From positions 310,001-374,000 of the forward strand of contig NZ_JACHTE010000002.1 in the NCBI RefSeq assembly GCF_014145395.1: a DNA stretch of 64,000 nt, in the 5' to 3' direction. Shown piece by piece: positions 52,109-59,521 of this stretch. Within the stretch, counting starts at the first letter, position 1, and every line of letters begins with the position of its first letter. The notes below the pieces were generated by a model. The model made no database searches. It saw only the letters and a list, made by a program, of their open reading frames with translations, and was not told where the DNA came from. Source of the stretch: Marilutibacter penaei. GTDB lineage: Bacteria; Pseudomonadota; Gammaproteobacteria; Xanthomonadales; Xanthomonadaceae. Made by a program: the position numbers and the translations under genes.

Positions 52109-53146
52109 TCAGGCGGCGACGAGGCCATCCGGCAACTGCATGGTGATGCAGTGCAGGCTGCCGTTCTGCCAGATCAACGGGCGGCAGGGCAGCGGCACGA
52201 TCTCACGGTCCGGAAACGCGCGCGCCAGGACCTCGGCAGCCTCCGCATCGGCCGGGTCACCATAGGCCGGCATCAGCACCGCGCCGTTGATGATCAGGAA
52301 ATTCGCATAGCTGGCGGCCAGCCTGCGCCCGTCATCGATCACGGGGCGCGCCCACGGCAAGGGGAACAGCCGGTACGGCTGGCCGTCCCGGGTCCGCAAC
52401 GCCGCCAGTTCCTCACCCATGGCGGTGAGTTCGGCGTGGTGGCTGTCGGTCGGGTCGTCACAGGCCTGGTAGACGATCGCGTCCACCGCGGCGAAGCGGG
52501 CGAGGGTATCGACGTGGGCGTCGGTGTCGTCGCCTTCCAGATAGCCGTGGTCCAGCCACAGCACGCGGTCCTGGGCGAGCCAGTCGGCGAGGCGGGCCGA
52601 GAGCGTGTCGCGGTCCAAACCGGGATGACGCTCGTGCAGGCACTGCCAGGTGGTCAGCAGCGTGCCCTGGCCATCGGTATCGATCGCTCCACCTTCCAGT
52701 GCGAAATCAACGACCTGCCGTTGGCTCCTAACAAACAACCCGAGGTCCTGCAGGGCCGAGACGAGGGCATCGTCGCGCGCGGCATCGAACTTGCCGCCCC
52801 AGCCGGTGAAACGGAAATCCAGCAGATGGAAGCCGGACGCGCGGCGCAGGGTGATCGGCCCCGAGTCGCGCAGCCAGGTGTCGTCGTAGGGGGCCTCGAC
52901 GAAACGCACCCGGTCCATGTCGATCCGGTTGGAGCGCAGCCGCATCTCGGCATAGGTCTCCACGTCGGCGTCGGCGACGACCACCACCACCGGCTGGAAG
53001 CGGGTGATGGCGGCGACCAGCGCGATGTAGGTCTCCTCGACCTCGCCCAGCCGATCGGCCCAGTCGGTTTCGGCATGCGGCCATGCAATCAGGACGGCGG
53101 ACTGGGGCTCCCACTCCGCCGGGAAACGCGGTGCGTTCTCGAGCAT
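52109..53146 (-). CDS. aguA: Agmatine deiminase
   Basis: This 345-residue guanidino-modifying-superfamily protein has conserved APYDDTWLRDSGPITL (substrate and catalytic Asp), RFTGWGGKFDAARDD, a DFALEGGAIDTDGQGTLLTT segment, LDHGYLEGDDTDAHVDTLARF (catalytic His/Asp) and the nucleophile Cys333 in NGSLHC. It converts agmatine to N-carbamoylputrescine and ammonia. It begins 7 bp after the BamE-like gene and is followed by aguB. Confidence 0.95.
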   Translation of the reverse strand: MLENAPRFPAEWEPQSAVLIAWPHAETDWADRLGEVEETYIALVAAITRFQPVVVVVADADVETYAEMRLRSNRIDMDRVRFVEAPYDDTWLRDSGPITLRRASGFHLLDFRFTGWGGKFDAARDDALVSALQDLGLFVRSQRQVVDFALEGGAIDTDGQGTLLTTWQCLHERHPGLDRDTLSARLADWLAQDRVLWLDHGYLEGDDTDAHVDTLARFAAVDAIVYQACDDPTDSHHAELTAMGEELAALRTRDGQPYRLFPLPWARPVIDDGRRLAASYANFLIINGAVLMPAYGDPADAEAAEVLARAFPDREIVPLPCRPLIWQNGSLHCITMQLPDGLVAA

Positions 53147-53153
53147 TGAACTC

Positions 53154-53483
53154 TCAGTCGATCGGGGGCTTGGGGCCGATTTCGTCGGCGCCTGCCTGGT
53201 TGGCTACCGCGTCGATCACGCGATTCTTCTCGAAGTACACCGTGAACGCGGGGTAGACCCAGCGGTTGATGGTCGGCCACTGGCGCTTCTGGCCCCCACG
53301 CGGGTCCATGCGCTGGCTGGGCGCGCCGAAGCGTGCCTCGACCTGCTGCATGGTCATGCCGCGCGCGGGCAGGGCGGCGGATTCCGTCTCCTGCACGCGC
53401 TCGATCAGGAGGGTATCCGCGGACGCAGCGCCGGACAGCGCGGCCAGGACGGTGAGTGCAACCAGGGAACGGCGGAAGTGCAT
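53154..53483 (-). CDS. Small exported protein with BamE/SmpA/OmlA-like domain
   Basis: The product is 109 residues from the ATG at 53483, with a cleavable signal (MHFRRSLVALTVLAALSGAASA). The rest contains GMTMQQVEARFGAPSQRM and INRWVYPAFTVYFEKNRVIDAV, the helix-turn and beta-strands of BamE-like folds. It lacks a lipobox, so it is not BamE itself. It precedes aguA by 7 bp on the same strand. The function is unknown and may be envelope related. Confidence 0.8.
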   Translation of the reverse strand: MHFRRSLVALTVLAALSGAASADTLLIERVQETESAALPARGMTMQQVEARFGAPSQRMDPRGGQKRQWPTINRWVYPAFTVYFEKNRVIDAVANQAGADEIGPKPPID

Positions 53484-53610
53484 CGTGGCGATCCTCGCTT
53501 GGGATACCCCGGATTGTAGGCGCAACCGCCGGTTCAGGCGCAGGCGGCGGTCGTCACGGAATGCGCAATTCGCGACGGGCGGGTCGGGGCGGGCATAGGG
53601 CCCCGGAACG

Positions 53611-53635
53611 AAAAAGCCGCCTTGCGGCGGCTTTT
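53611..53635. terminator. Bidirectional rho-independent terminator
   Basis: GCCGCC and GGCGGC (53616-53621 and 53626-53631) form a 6-bp stem extended by AAAA/TTTT flanks, giving T-runs on both strands. It lies between the BamE-like gene and rpmJ, both minus strand, and would terminate rpmJ transcription. Confidence 0.8.
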
Positions 53636-53659
53636 CCGGAACAGCAGGCCCAGCCTGTC

Positions 53660-53785
53660 TCAGCGCTGGCGCGCCTTGAAACGGGGGTTGGACTTGCAGA
53701 TCACGAAGACCTTGCCACGACGGCGGACGACCTTGCAGTCGCGGTGACGGGCCTTCGCCGACTTCAGGGAGGACAGGACCTTCAT
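53660..53785 (-). CDS. rpmJ: 50S ribosomal protein L36, zinc-independent YkgO-type
   Basis: The product is 41 residues: [14 protein letters not shown], then [27 protein letters not shown]. The zinc ligands of canonical L36 are incomplete (two of four: only two Cys remain and the His is Phe). It is longer at the N-terminus than canonical L36 and matches the YkgO-type paralogue. In xanthomonads this form serves as the only L36, which is recall rather than observation here. An excellent promoter lies upstream and a strong terminator downstream. Confidence 0.95.
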   Translation of the reverse strand: MKVLSSLKSAKARHRDCKVVRRRGKVFVICKSNPRFKARQR

Positions 53786-53833
53786 GACAGACCTCGGCAG
53801 AGAAAAGAAGCGGAAAGATGAATCAAGCCGGCG

Positions 53834-53863
53834 ATTATAGCGGCATTTTTGTTTGTAGTGCAA
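53834..53863 (-). promoter_or_regulatory. Promoter of rpmJ
   Basis: On the minus strand TTGCAC (53863-53858) and a perfect TATAAT (53839-53834) are 18 bp apart, with an A-rich spacer. The predicted leader is about 40 bases. No Zur-like palindrome is apparent in the promoter. Confidence 0.8.
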
Positions 53864-53881
53864 GGACTTGGCGATGCCGTT

Positions 53882-53921
53882 CAGGCGGCTGTCGGTGGTC
53901 CCAGGCGGCTGTCGGTGGTCC
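53882..53921 (+). repeat. Exact tandem 20-bp duplication upstream of cmk
   Basis: A 20-base unit (53882-53901) is repeated head to tail without change (53902-53921). It lies between the rpmJ promoter and the cmk -10-like box, so it could add protein-binding sites or simply be a recent duplication. Confidence 0.95.
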
Positions 53922-53932
53922 ATGGGCTCGGC

Positions 53933-53938
53933 CATAAT
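53933..53938 (+). promoter_or_regulatory. -10-like CATAAT six bases before ATG (leaderless geometry)
   Basis: CATAAT, six bases (gcccgg), then the ATG of cmk at 53945. No Shine-Dalgarno is present. Confidence 0.5.
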
Positions 53939-53944
53939 GCCCGG

Positions 53945-54622
53945 ATGACGACCAACGCTCCCGTATTGACCATCGACGGCCCCTCCGGTTCAGGGAAGGG
54001 CACCATCAGCCGGCGCGTGGCCCAGCGCCTGGGCTGGCACTACCTCGACTCGGGGGCATTGTACCGGGCCGTGGGTGTCGCGGCGGGCTGGGCCGACCTC
54101 GACCTGGATGACCATGGCGCCCTGGTGCGCTGCACGTTCGATACCCGCATCGGCTTCCGCGACGATGCGGCGGGCGAGTTGCGGGTGCTGGTCAACGACG
54201 TCGACGCCACCGACGAACTGCGGACGGAAACCGCCGGTGCCGCGGCTTCGGCGATCGCCGCCATCCCTGAAATCAGGGCCGCGCTCAAGGACCGCCAGCG
54301 GGCGTTCCGGCAGCCTCCGGGCCTGGTCGCGGACGGCCGCGACATGGGCACCGTCATCTTCCCGGATGCCCCGTTCAAGGTCTTCATGACCGCCAGCGCC
54401 GACGAGCGCGCGCAAAGGCGCTATAAGCAGTTGAATGACAAGGGGGTTTCGGTTACATTGGACGGTCTGCTGCGGGAGATCCTGGCCCGCGACGCCCGCG
54501 ACGCCCAGCGCGCGGTGGCGCCCTTGAGGCCGGCCGATGACGCCGTCCACATCGATACCACCGGCCTGTCCATCGAGGACGTCGTCGAGCAGGTGCTGGC
54601 GCTGGTGCCCCGCGAGGGCTAG
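53945..54622 (+). CDS. cmk: Cytidylate kinase
   Basis: The product is 225 residues. It begins [37 protein letters not shown], which contains the P-loop GPSGSGKGT and the CMP-binding region. [32 protein letters not shown] is the NMP-binding/lid core, and the [25 protein letters not shown] helix closes it. The ATG at 53945 fits the family N-terminus; an earlier start is unlikely. It phosphorylates CMP and dCMP. cmk directly before rpsA is the usual proteobacterial order. Confidence 0.97.
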   Translation: MTTNAPVLTIDGPSGSGKGTISRRVAQRLGWHYLDSGALYRAVGVAAGWADLDLDDHGALVRCTFDTRIGFRDDAAGELRVLVNDVDATDELRTETAGAAASAIAAIPEIRAALKDRQRAFRQPPGLVADGRDMGTVIFPDAPFKVFMTASADERAQRRYKQLNDKGVSVTLDGLLREILARDARDAQRAVAPLRPADDAVHIDTTGLSIEDVVEQVLALVPREG

Positions 54623-54736
54623 GCGCCCGCGTCTCCAGCGGCAGGTCCGAAGTCCGTCGCATCCGCGGCGGATCCATCCACTGCACGTGGCACAGCGGCA
54701 TCGTGCCATATCTCAACGGGTGGGCTGGCTGCCCGA

Positions 54737-54754
54737 CGTGCCTCGCAAGGCACG
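54737..54754 (+). promoter_or_regulatory. Hairpin in the rpsA leader
   Basis: CGTGCCT and AGGCACG form a perfect 7-bp stem with a 4-base loop, ending 35 bases before the rpsA ATG. It is too short and T-poor for a terminator. S1 represses its own translation through leader structure in E. coli, so this could be part of such a target. Confidence 0.4.
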
Positions 54755-54789
54755 CATCCGGCCCGTGTGTTCAACCGAGTAACCAAACA

Positions 54790-56475
54790 ATGACCGAATC
54801 ATTTGCAGAACTGTTCGAGCAGAGCCAGCAGAACCTGGCGAAGCTGAAGCCCGGCGCCATCGTCACCGGCACCGTCGTGGAAGTCCGCGGCGACGTCGTG
54901 GTCATCAACGCCGGCCTGAAGTCCGAAGGCATCGTGCCGATCGAACAGTTCCGTAACGACGACGGCGAGATCGACGTCGCCGAGGGCGACCAGGTCAAGG
55001 TCGCCCTGGACTCCATCGAGAACGGCTTCGGCGAGACCGTGCTGTCGCGCGAGAAGGCCAAGCGCGCGATGGTGTGGGACGAGCTGGAGGAAGCGCTGGA
55101 GAAGAACGAGACCATCACCGGTCGCATCAGCGGCAAGGTGAAGGGCGGCTTCACCGTCGACATCCGCGACGTCCGCGGCTTCCTGCCTGGTTCGCTGGTC
55201 GACGTCCGTCCGGTCCGCGACTCCGCGTACCTCGAGGGCAAGGAGCTGGAGTTCAAGCTCATCAAGCTCGACCGCAAGCGCAACAACATCGTCGTCTCCC
55301 GCCGTGCGGTGGTCGAGAGCGAGTACAGCGCCGAGCGCGAGCAGCTGATGGAGAAGCTGGTCGAGGGCGCCGTCCTGAAGGGCGTCGTCAAGAACCTCAC
55401 CGACTACGGCGCGTTCGTCGACCTCGGTGGCATCGATGGCCTGCTGCACATCACCGACATGGCGTGGAAGCGCGTGCGCCACCCGTCCGAGGTGGTCGAG
55501 GTCGGCCAGGAGCTGGAAGTGCGCGTGCTCAAGTACGACCGCGAGCGCAACCGCGTCAGCCTGGGCCTGAAGCAGCTGGGCGAGGATCCGTGGGACAACA
55601 TCTCGCGCCGTTACCCGTCGCAGACCCGCGTGTTCGGCAAGGTCTCCAACGTCACCGATTACGGCGCGTTCGTCGAGATCGAGCCGGGCGTCGAGGGCCT
55701 GGTGCACGTGTCCGAGATGGACTGGACCAACAAGAACGTCAACCCGTCCAAGATCGTCCAGGTCGGCGACGAGGTCGAGGTCATGGTCCTGGACGTCGAC
55801 GAGGAGCGTCGCCGCATCTCGCTGGGCATGAAGCAGGTCTCGGCCAACCCGTGGGAGACCTTCGCGGTCATCCACAAGAAGGGCGACAAGGTCGAAGGCC
55901 AGGTCAAGTCGATCACCGACTTCGGCATCTTCATCGGCCTGGACGGCGGCATCGACGGCCTGGTGCACCTGTCCGACATCAGCTGGAACACCACCGGCGA
56001 GGACGTGGTCCGCAACTTCAAGAAGGGCGACACCCTGGAGGCCGTCGTGCTGGCGGTCGACCCGGAGCGTGAGCGCATCAGCCTGGGCCTGAAGCAACTC
56101 GAGCAGGACCCGCTGGGCCAGTTCATGGCCTCCAACGCCAAGGGTTCGATGCTGAGCGGCACCGTCAAGGAAGTCGACGCCAAGGGCGCCGTGGTCGAGC
56201 TCAGCGATGGCGTGGAGGGCTACATCGCCGCCCGCGACATCTCGGAAGAGCGCGTCGACGACGCCACCAAGCACCTCAAGGCCGGCGATCCGATCGAAGC
56301 CCGCTTCATCGGCATGGACCGCAAGGGCCGCGTGATGCAGCTGTCGATCAAGGCCAAGGACGCCGCGGAGATGCAGGAGGCCGTGGCCGACTACAACCGC
56401 GCCAATGCCGATGCCGCCAGCGGCACCACCAAGCTGGGCGCGCTGCTGCGCGAGCAGTTGGGTGGCAAGGAGTAA
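54790..56475 (+). CDS. rpsA: 30S ribosomal protein S1
   Basis: The 561-residue product starts [22 protein letters not shown], the usual S1 start, so the ATG at 54790 is preferred over 29 extra codons. It contains six S1 domains, each ending in a VxLGLKQL or similar motif ([45 protein letters not shown]). [22 protein letters not shown] marks domain 3. S1 unwinds structured mRNA at initiation. It would not be needed for leaderless mRNAs, which are suspected elsewhere in the window. Confidence 0.98.
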   Translation: MTESFAELFEQSQQNLAKLKPGAIVTGTVVEVRGDVVVINAGLKSEGIVPIEQFRNDDGEIDVAEGDQVKVALDSIENGFGETVLSREKAKRAMVWDELEEALEKNETITGRISGKVKGGFTVDIRDVRGFLPGSLVDVRPVRDSAYLEGKELEFKLIKLDRKRNNIVVSRRAVVESEYSAEREQLMEKLVEGAVLKGVVKNLTDYGAFVDLGGIDGLLHITDMAWKRVRHPSEVVEVGQELEVRVLKYDRERNRVSLGLKQLGEDPWDNISRRYPSQTRVFGKVSNVTDYGAFVEIEPGVEGLVHVSEMDWTNKNVNPSKIVQVGDEVEVMVLDVDEERRRISLGMKQVSANPWETFAVIHKKGDKVEGQVKSITDFGIFIGLDGGIDGLVHLSDISWNTTGEDVVRNFKKGDTLEAVVLAVDPERERISLGLKQLEQDPLGQFMASNAKGSMLSGTVKEVDAKGAVVELSDGVEGYIAARDISEERVDDATKHLKAGDPIEARFIGMDRKGRVMQLSIKAKDAAEMQEAVADYNRANADAASGTTKLGALLREQLGGKE

Positions 56476-56502
56476 GTCGCACGCGTTGCGACCGTAGTAC
56501 CG

Positions 56503-56530
56503 GGGCGGCCCAGCGAACGCCGGGCCGCCC
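56503..56530 (+). terminator. Hairpin terminator after rpsA
   Basis: A 9-bp stem (56503-56511 with 56522-56530, 10-base loop) lies 28 bases past the rpsA stop. T-run is minimal, so it may attenuate rather than end transcription into ihfB. Confidence 0.5.
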
Positions 56531-56623
56531 TGGCTTGCAGTACCGCGCCACCGACGGGGTGCGCGCCGCAGGGCAGGGGGTCCTGTGGCAACGTCCGTTC
56601 CAAGCGAGTGATCCGCGTCGCCC

Positions 56624-56929
56624 ATGACCAAGTCCGAACTGATCGAGATCCTGTCCCAGCGCCAGGCCCACCTGAAGGGCGACGACGTGGACCTCGCGGT
56701 CAAGGCCTTGCTGGAGATGATGAGTGGCTCGCTGTCGGGCGGAGACCGGATCGAGATCCGGGGTTTCGGCAGTTTTTCGTTGCACTACCGTCCGCCCCGC
56801 ATGGGTCGCAACCCGAAAACGGGGGAGTCGGTCGCGCTGCCCGGCAAGCACGTGCCCCACTTCAAACCGGGCAAGGAGCTGCGGGAGCGCGTCAGCGACG
56901 TGATGCCGCTGGGCGATCCGGCCCCCTGA
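56624..56929 (+). CDS. ihfB: Integration host factor subunit beta
   Basis: The product is 101 residues. It starts [90 protein letters not shown] in IHF-beta form, with the RNPKTGE DNA-intercalating arm and conserved Pro. It pairs with IhfA to bend DNA. The location after rpsA is conserved. The C-terminal tail after the last helix is short. Confidence 0.97.
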   Translation: MTKSELIEILSQRQAHLKGDDVDLAVKALLEMMSGSLSGGDRIEIRGFGSFSLHYRPPRMGRNPKTGESVALPGKHVPHFKPGKELRERVSDVMPLGDPAP

Positions 56930-57002
56930 CCGGGTCCGGCGATACCGGGGCCGTGCTGAACCGTCGACGCCATGTCGGCTAAGCTAGCGCCGCCCCCACC
57001 GC

Positions 57003-57326
57003 ATGACAGAGATCGACATGCGCTTGTTCCGCATCCTCATTGCCCTTGCCTGCGTCGCGGCCGGCGCCATCGTTGGCGCATTGAACCGTGACCTGGTGAG
57101 CATCGACCTGGCGTTCGTCAGGATTGGCACGACGCTGGGCGTCGCGGTGCTGGTCTCGCTGTTGTCGGGCGTCCTGCTCGGTGGCATGGCGATCGCCGCA
57201 AGCGTGGTGCTGCCGCTGCGCCGTCGCCTGGCACGATTGGAACGCGCCCGGCGCGAAGCAGGGCCGGGCACTTCGCCGCCGCTCGTTTCGCGCGTGGAAC
57301 CCGTGCCGGACGCGGAGGCACGCTGA
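57003..57326 (+). CDS. lapA: LapA-domain (DUF1049) membrane protein
   Basis: The 107-residue product has two transmembrane helices (about 8-25 and 43-68) joined by a short periplasmic loop (NRDLVSIDLAFVRIGT). A basic cytoplasmic tail follows (LRRRLARLERARREAG). In E. coli LapA works with LapB in regulating LpxC and LPS assembly. It lies 3 bp before lapB. Either ATG (57003 or 57018) may be used; the first has no clear Shine-Dalgarno. Confidence 0.92.
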   Translation: MTEIDMRLFRILIALACVAAGAIVGALNRDLVSIDLAFVRIGTTLGVAVLVSLLSGVLLGGMAIAASVVLPLRRRLARLERARREAGPGTSPPLVSRVEPVPDAEAR

Positions 57327-57329
57327 CGC

Positions 57330-58508
57330 ATGGACTTCATCAGCGAGTGGTTCTGGTTCTTCCTCCTCCTGCCGATTGCCGCCATCAGTGGCTGGGTAGT
57401 GGGTCGACGCGGGGGAGAGCGCCACAGCGACACCCAGGTCAGTCGCCTGTCCACCACCTATTTCCGGGGCCTGAACTACCTGCTCAACGAGCAGCCCGAC
57501 AAGGCGATCGAGCTGTTCCTGCATATCGCGGAGCTCGACAAGGACACCTTCGAGACCCAGGTCGCCCTCGGGCACCTGTTCCGTCGTCGCGGTGAGGTCG
57601 ATCGTGCCATCCGCCTGCACCAGGCCCTGGTCCAGCGCCAGGGGCTCAGCGATGCGCAGAAGGTCCAGGCCTTGCTCGCGCTGGGCGAGGACTACATGCG
57701 CTCGGGCCTGCTCGACCGGGCGGAAACCGTCTTCAGCGACCTGGTTGCGCTCGACATGCGCGCACCGCTGGCACTGCGCCACCTGATCGGGATCTACCAG
57801 TCCGAGCGTGACTGGGACAAGGCGATCGAGAACGCCCGGCGATACGAGGCGGCCACCGACGAGCCGATGGGCAAGCTGATCGCCCAGTTCGAGTGCGAAC
57901 TGGCCGAGCGCCACCGGGCCGCGGGGGACGTGGATGCGGCGCGGGCCGCCGTTGCGCGTGCCTACGAGGCGGACGCGAACTCGGTGCGTGCGGGCATGAT
58001 CGAGGGTCGGATCGATGTCGAGGCCGGCCGCGACGCGGCGGCGATCCGGGCCTTCGAGCGCGTCGCGCGTGCCGATCCGGATTACCTGCCGGAGGTGCTC
58101 CCGGCGCTGCTGTCCTGCTACGACCGTACGCGGGAGACGACGGGCGCGCGCGCCTTCCTGTCGGAGATGTGCGAGCACTATCGGGGCATCGCACCGGTGC
58201 TCGCCCTGACCCGCATGGTCGAGGCGGAGGAGGGCGCGGGCGAGGCGCGTGCCTATCTGGCGCGGCAGCTGAAGGACCGGCCGTCGGTGCGTGGCGAGGC
58301 GGCGCTCATCGACCTGACCCTCGCCGCGGCGGCCGACCCGCTTGCGACCCTGCACGACCTCAAGCACATCACCGACCAGTTGCTGGTGCGAAATCCCAGC
58401 TACCGGTGCAACCGGTGTGGTTTCGGAGCACGCAGCCACCACTGGCAGTGTCCGAGCTGCAAGGAATGGGGCTCGGTCAAGCCGCTGCTGAACTATGCCG
58501 TTGTCTGA
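57330..58508 (+). CDS. lapB: LPS assembly protein LapB (YciM)
   Basis: The product is 392 residues. One N-terminal transmembrane helix (FISEWFWFFLLLPIAAISGWVVG) precedes about nine TPR repeats (YFRGLNYLLNEQPDKAIELFLHIAELDKDTFETQVALGHLF and others). A C-terminal rubredoxin-like metal site has two CxxC pairs (YRCNRCGFG, WQCPSCKEWG). LapB guides FtsH to LpxC so that lipid A synthesis stays balanced. The stop overlaps the next gene by 14 bp, so translation is coupled. Confidence 0.96.
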   Translation: MDFISEWFWFFLLLPIAAISGWVVGRRGGERHSDTQVSRLSTTYFRGLNYLLNEQPDKAIELFLHIAELDKDTFETQVALGHLFRRRGEVDRAIRLHQALVQRQGLSDAQKVQALLALGEDYMRSGLLDRAETVFSDLVALDMRAPLALRHLIGIYQSERDWDKAIENARRYEAATDEPMGKLIAQFECELAERHRAAGDVDAARAAVARAYEADANSVRAGMIEGRIDVEAGRDAAAIRAFERVARADPDYLPEVLPALLSCYDRTRETTGARAFLSEMCEHYRGIAPVLALTRMVEAEEGAGEARAYLARQLKDRPSVRGEAALIDLTLAAAADPLATLHDLKHITDQLLVRNPSYRCNRCGFGARSHHWQCPSCKEWGSVKPLLNYAVV

Positions 58509-59517
58509 GCCACTGCTGCCCGTGTGGCTGGCGGTGTGGGGATTGAGCTTCGTGGGAACCTGGGCGGCGCGGCGCTACGCGCTGCGGCGGAATTTGGTCG
58601 ACGCACCTGGAGAGCGTCGCAGCCACGTGATCGCCACGCCACGTGGAGGTGGCATCGCGATCGTGGTCGCTGTGGCACTGGGCGCACCGGTGGCGGTCGC
58701 GTACCTGGGGATGCACGCTTCGGCAGCCGCGTGGGCGGCCTGGACCGGGATGGTGCTCGTCGCCGCGGCGGGCTGGCTCGACGATCATCGGCCGGTGTCG
58801 CCGTGGGGGCGCCTGGCCATCCATGCGCTGGCCGCCGGCCTGTTCTCCTACGGGCTGTGGTGGGACGGGACACCCGCATGGCAGGCCATGCTGGGCTTCA
58901 TCGTGCCGCTGGTGTTGACCAATGTCTGGAACTTCATGGATGGCATCGACGGCATCGCCGCCTCGCAGGCTGCGGTCGTGGCCACCACGGTGGTCCTGGT
59001 CGACCCGGGCCTTGGGGGGGCGGTGGCGGCCCTGCTGGTCGCGGCCTGCCTGGGGTTCCTGCCGTTCAACTTTCCCCGGGCTCGCCTTTTCATGGGTGAC
59101 GTCGGGAGCGGCGCCATCGGCTTCCTGCTGGGAGCGCTGGTCGTCCATGCGGCGGGTGTCGCGCCCGCGGCGGGCTTGATCCTCGCAGGGACGCTGGCCC
59201 CCTTCATGGTGGATGCCGGCCTGACCCTTGGCCGGCGGATCCTGCGGGGCGAACGCTGGTGGACACCGCATGTCCAGCATGCGTACCAGGTGGCCGCGCG
59301 TCGCTGGGGCCATCCCACGGTGACGCTTGCTTTCGCGGCCCTGGCCGTGGCGGGAGCGGGCCTCGGGTTGGGCCTGTCCCGCATGGGCGTCACGACGATC
59401 TTCATGTCTTCTATGCTCGCGGCATGGTATATGTCCGCGGCAATTTTGTGGCTGGCCACCCAGCGCTCGAAGCGTGATGGGGAGGGTGTCCCGCCGGATC
59501 GCAAGGAGAAAACGTAA
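58495..59517 (+). CDS. Polyprenyl-phosphate sugar-1-phosphate transferase (WecA/MraY family)
   Basis: This 340-residue integral membrane protein has about ten helices. Family motifs are LVDAPGERRSHVIATPRGGGIAI (sugar-nucleotide entrance), GWLDDHRPVSPWGRL (catalytic Asp pair), NVWNFMDGIDGIAASQA (metal-binding Asn/Asp) and MGDVGSGAIGFLLG. A C-terminal HVQHAYQVAARRWGH loop supplies the nucleotide/undecaprenyl site. It would start an O-antigen or capsule repeat unit on undecaprenyl phosphate. The WbpL-like context before a WbpM-like gene suggests FucNAc or related sugar transfer, but that is inference. Confidence 0.92.
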   Translation: MPLSEPLLPVWLAVWGLSFVGTWAARRYALRRNLVDAPGERRSHVIATPRGGGIAIVVAVALGAPVAVAYLGMHASAAAWAAWTGMVLVAAAGWLDDHRPVSPWGRLAIHALAAGLFSYGLWWDGTPAWQAMLGFIVPLVLTNVWNFMDGIDGIAASQAAVVATTVVLVDPGLGGAVAALLVAACLGFLPFNFPRARLFMGDVGSGAIGFLLGALVVHAAGVAPAAGLILAGTLAPFMVDAGLTLGRRILRGERWWTPHVQHAYQVAARRWGHPTVTLAFAALAVAGAGLGLGLSRMGVTTIFMSSMLAAWYMSAAILWLATQRSKRDGEGVPPDRKEKT

Positions 59518-59521
59518 CCCT

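Noticed and set aside
59014-59020. G7 homopolymer in the WecA-like gene as a phase-variation tract
   Set aside because: Seven Gs is within the expected range for this GC content and no alternative frames or repeats support switching.
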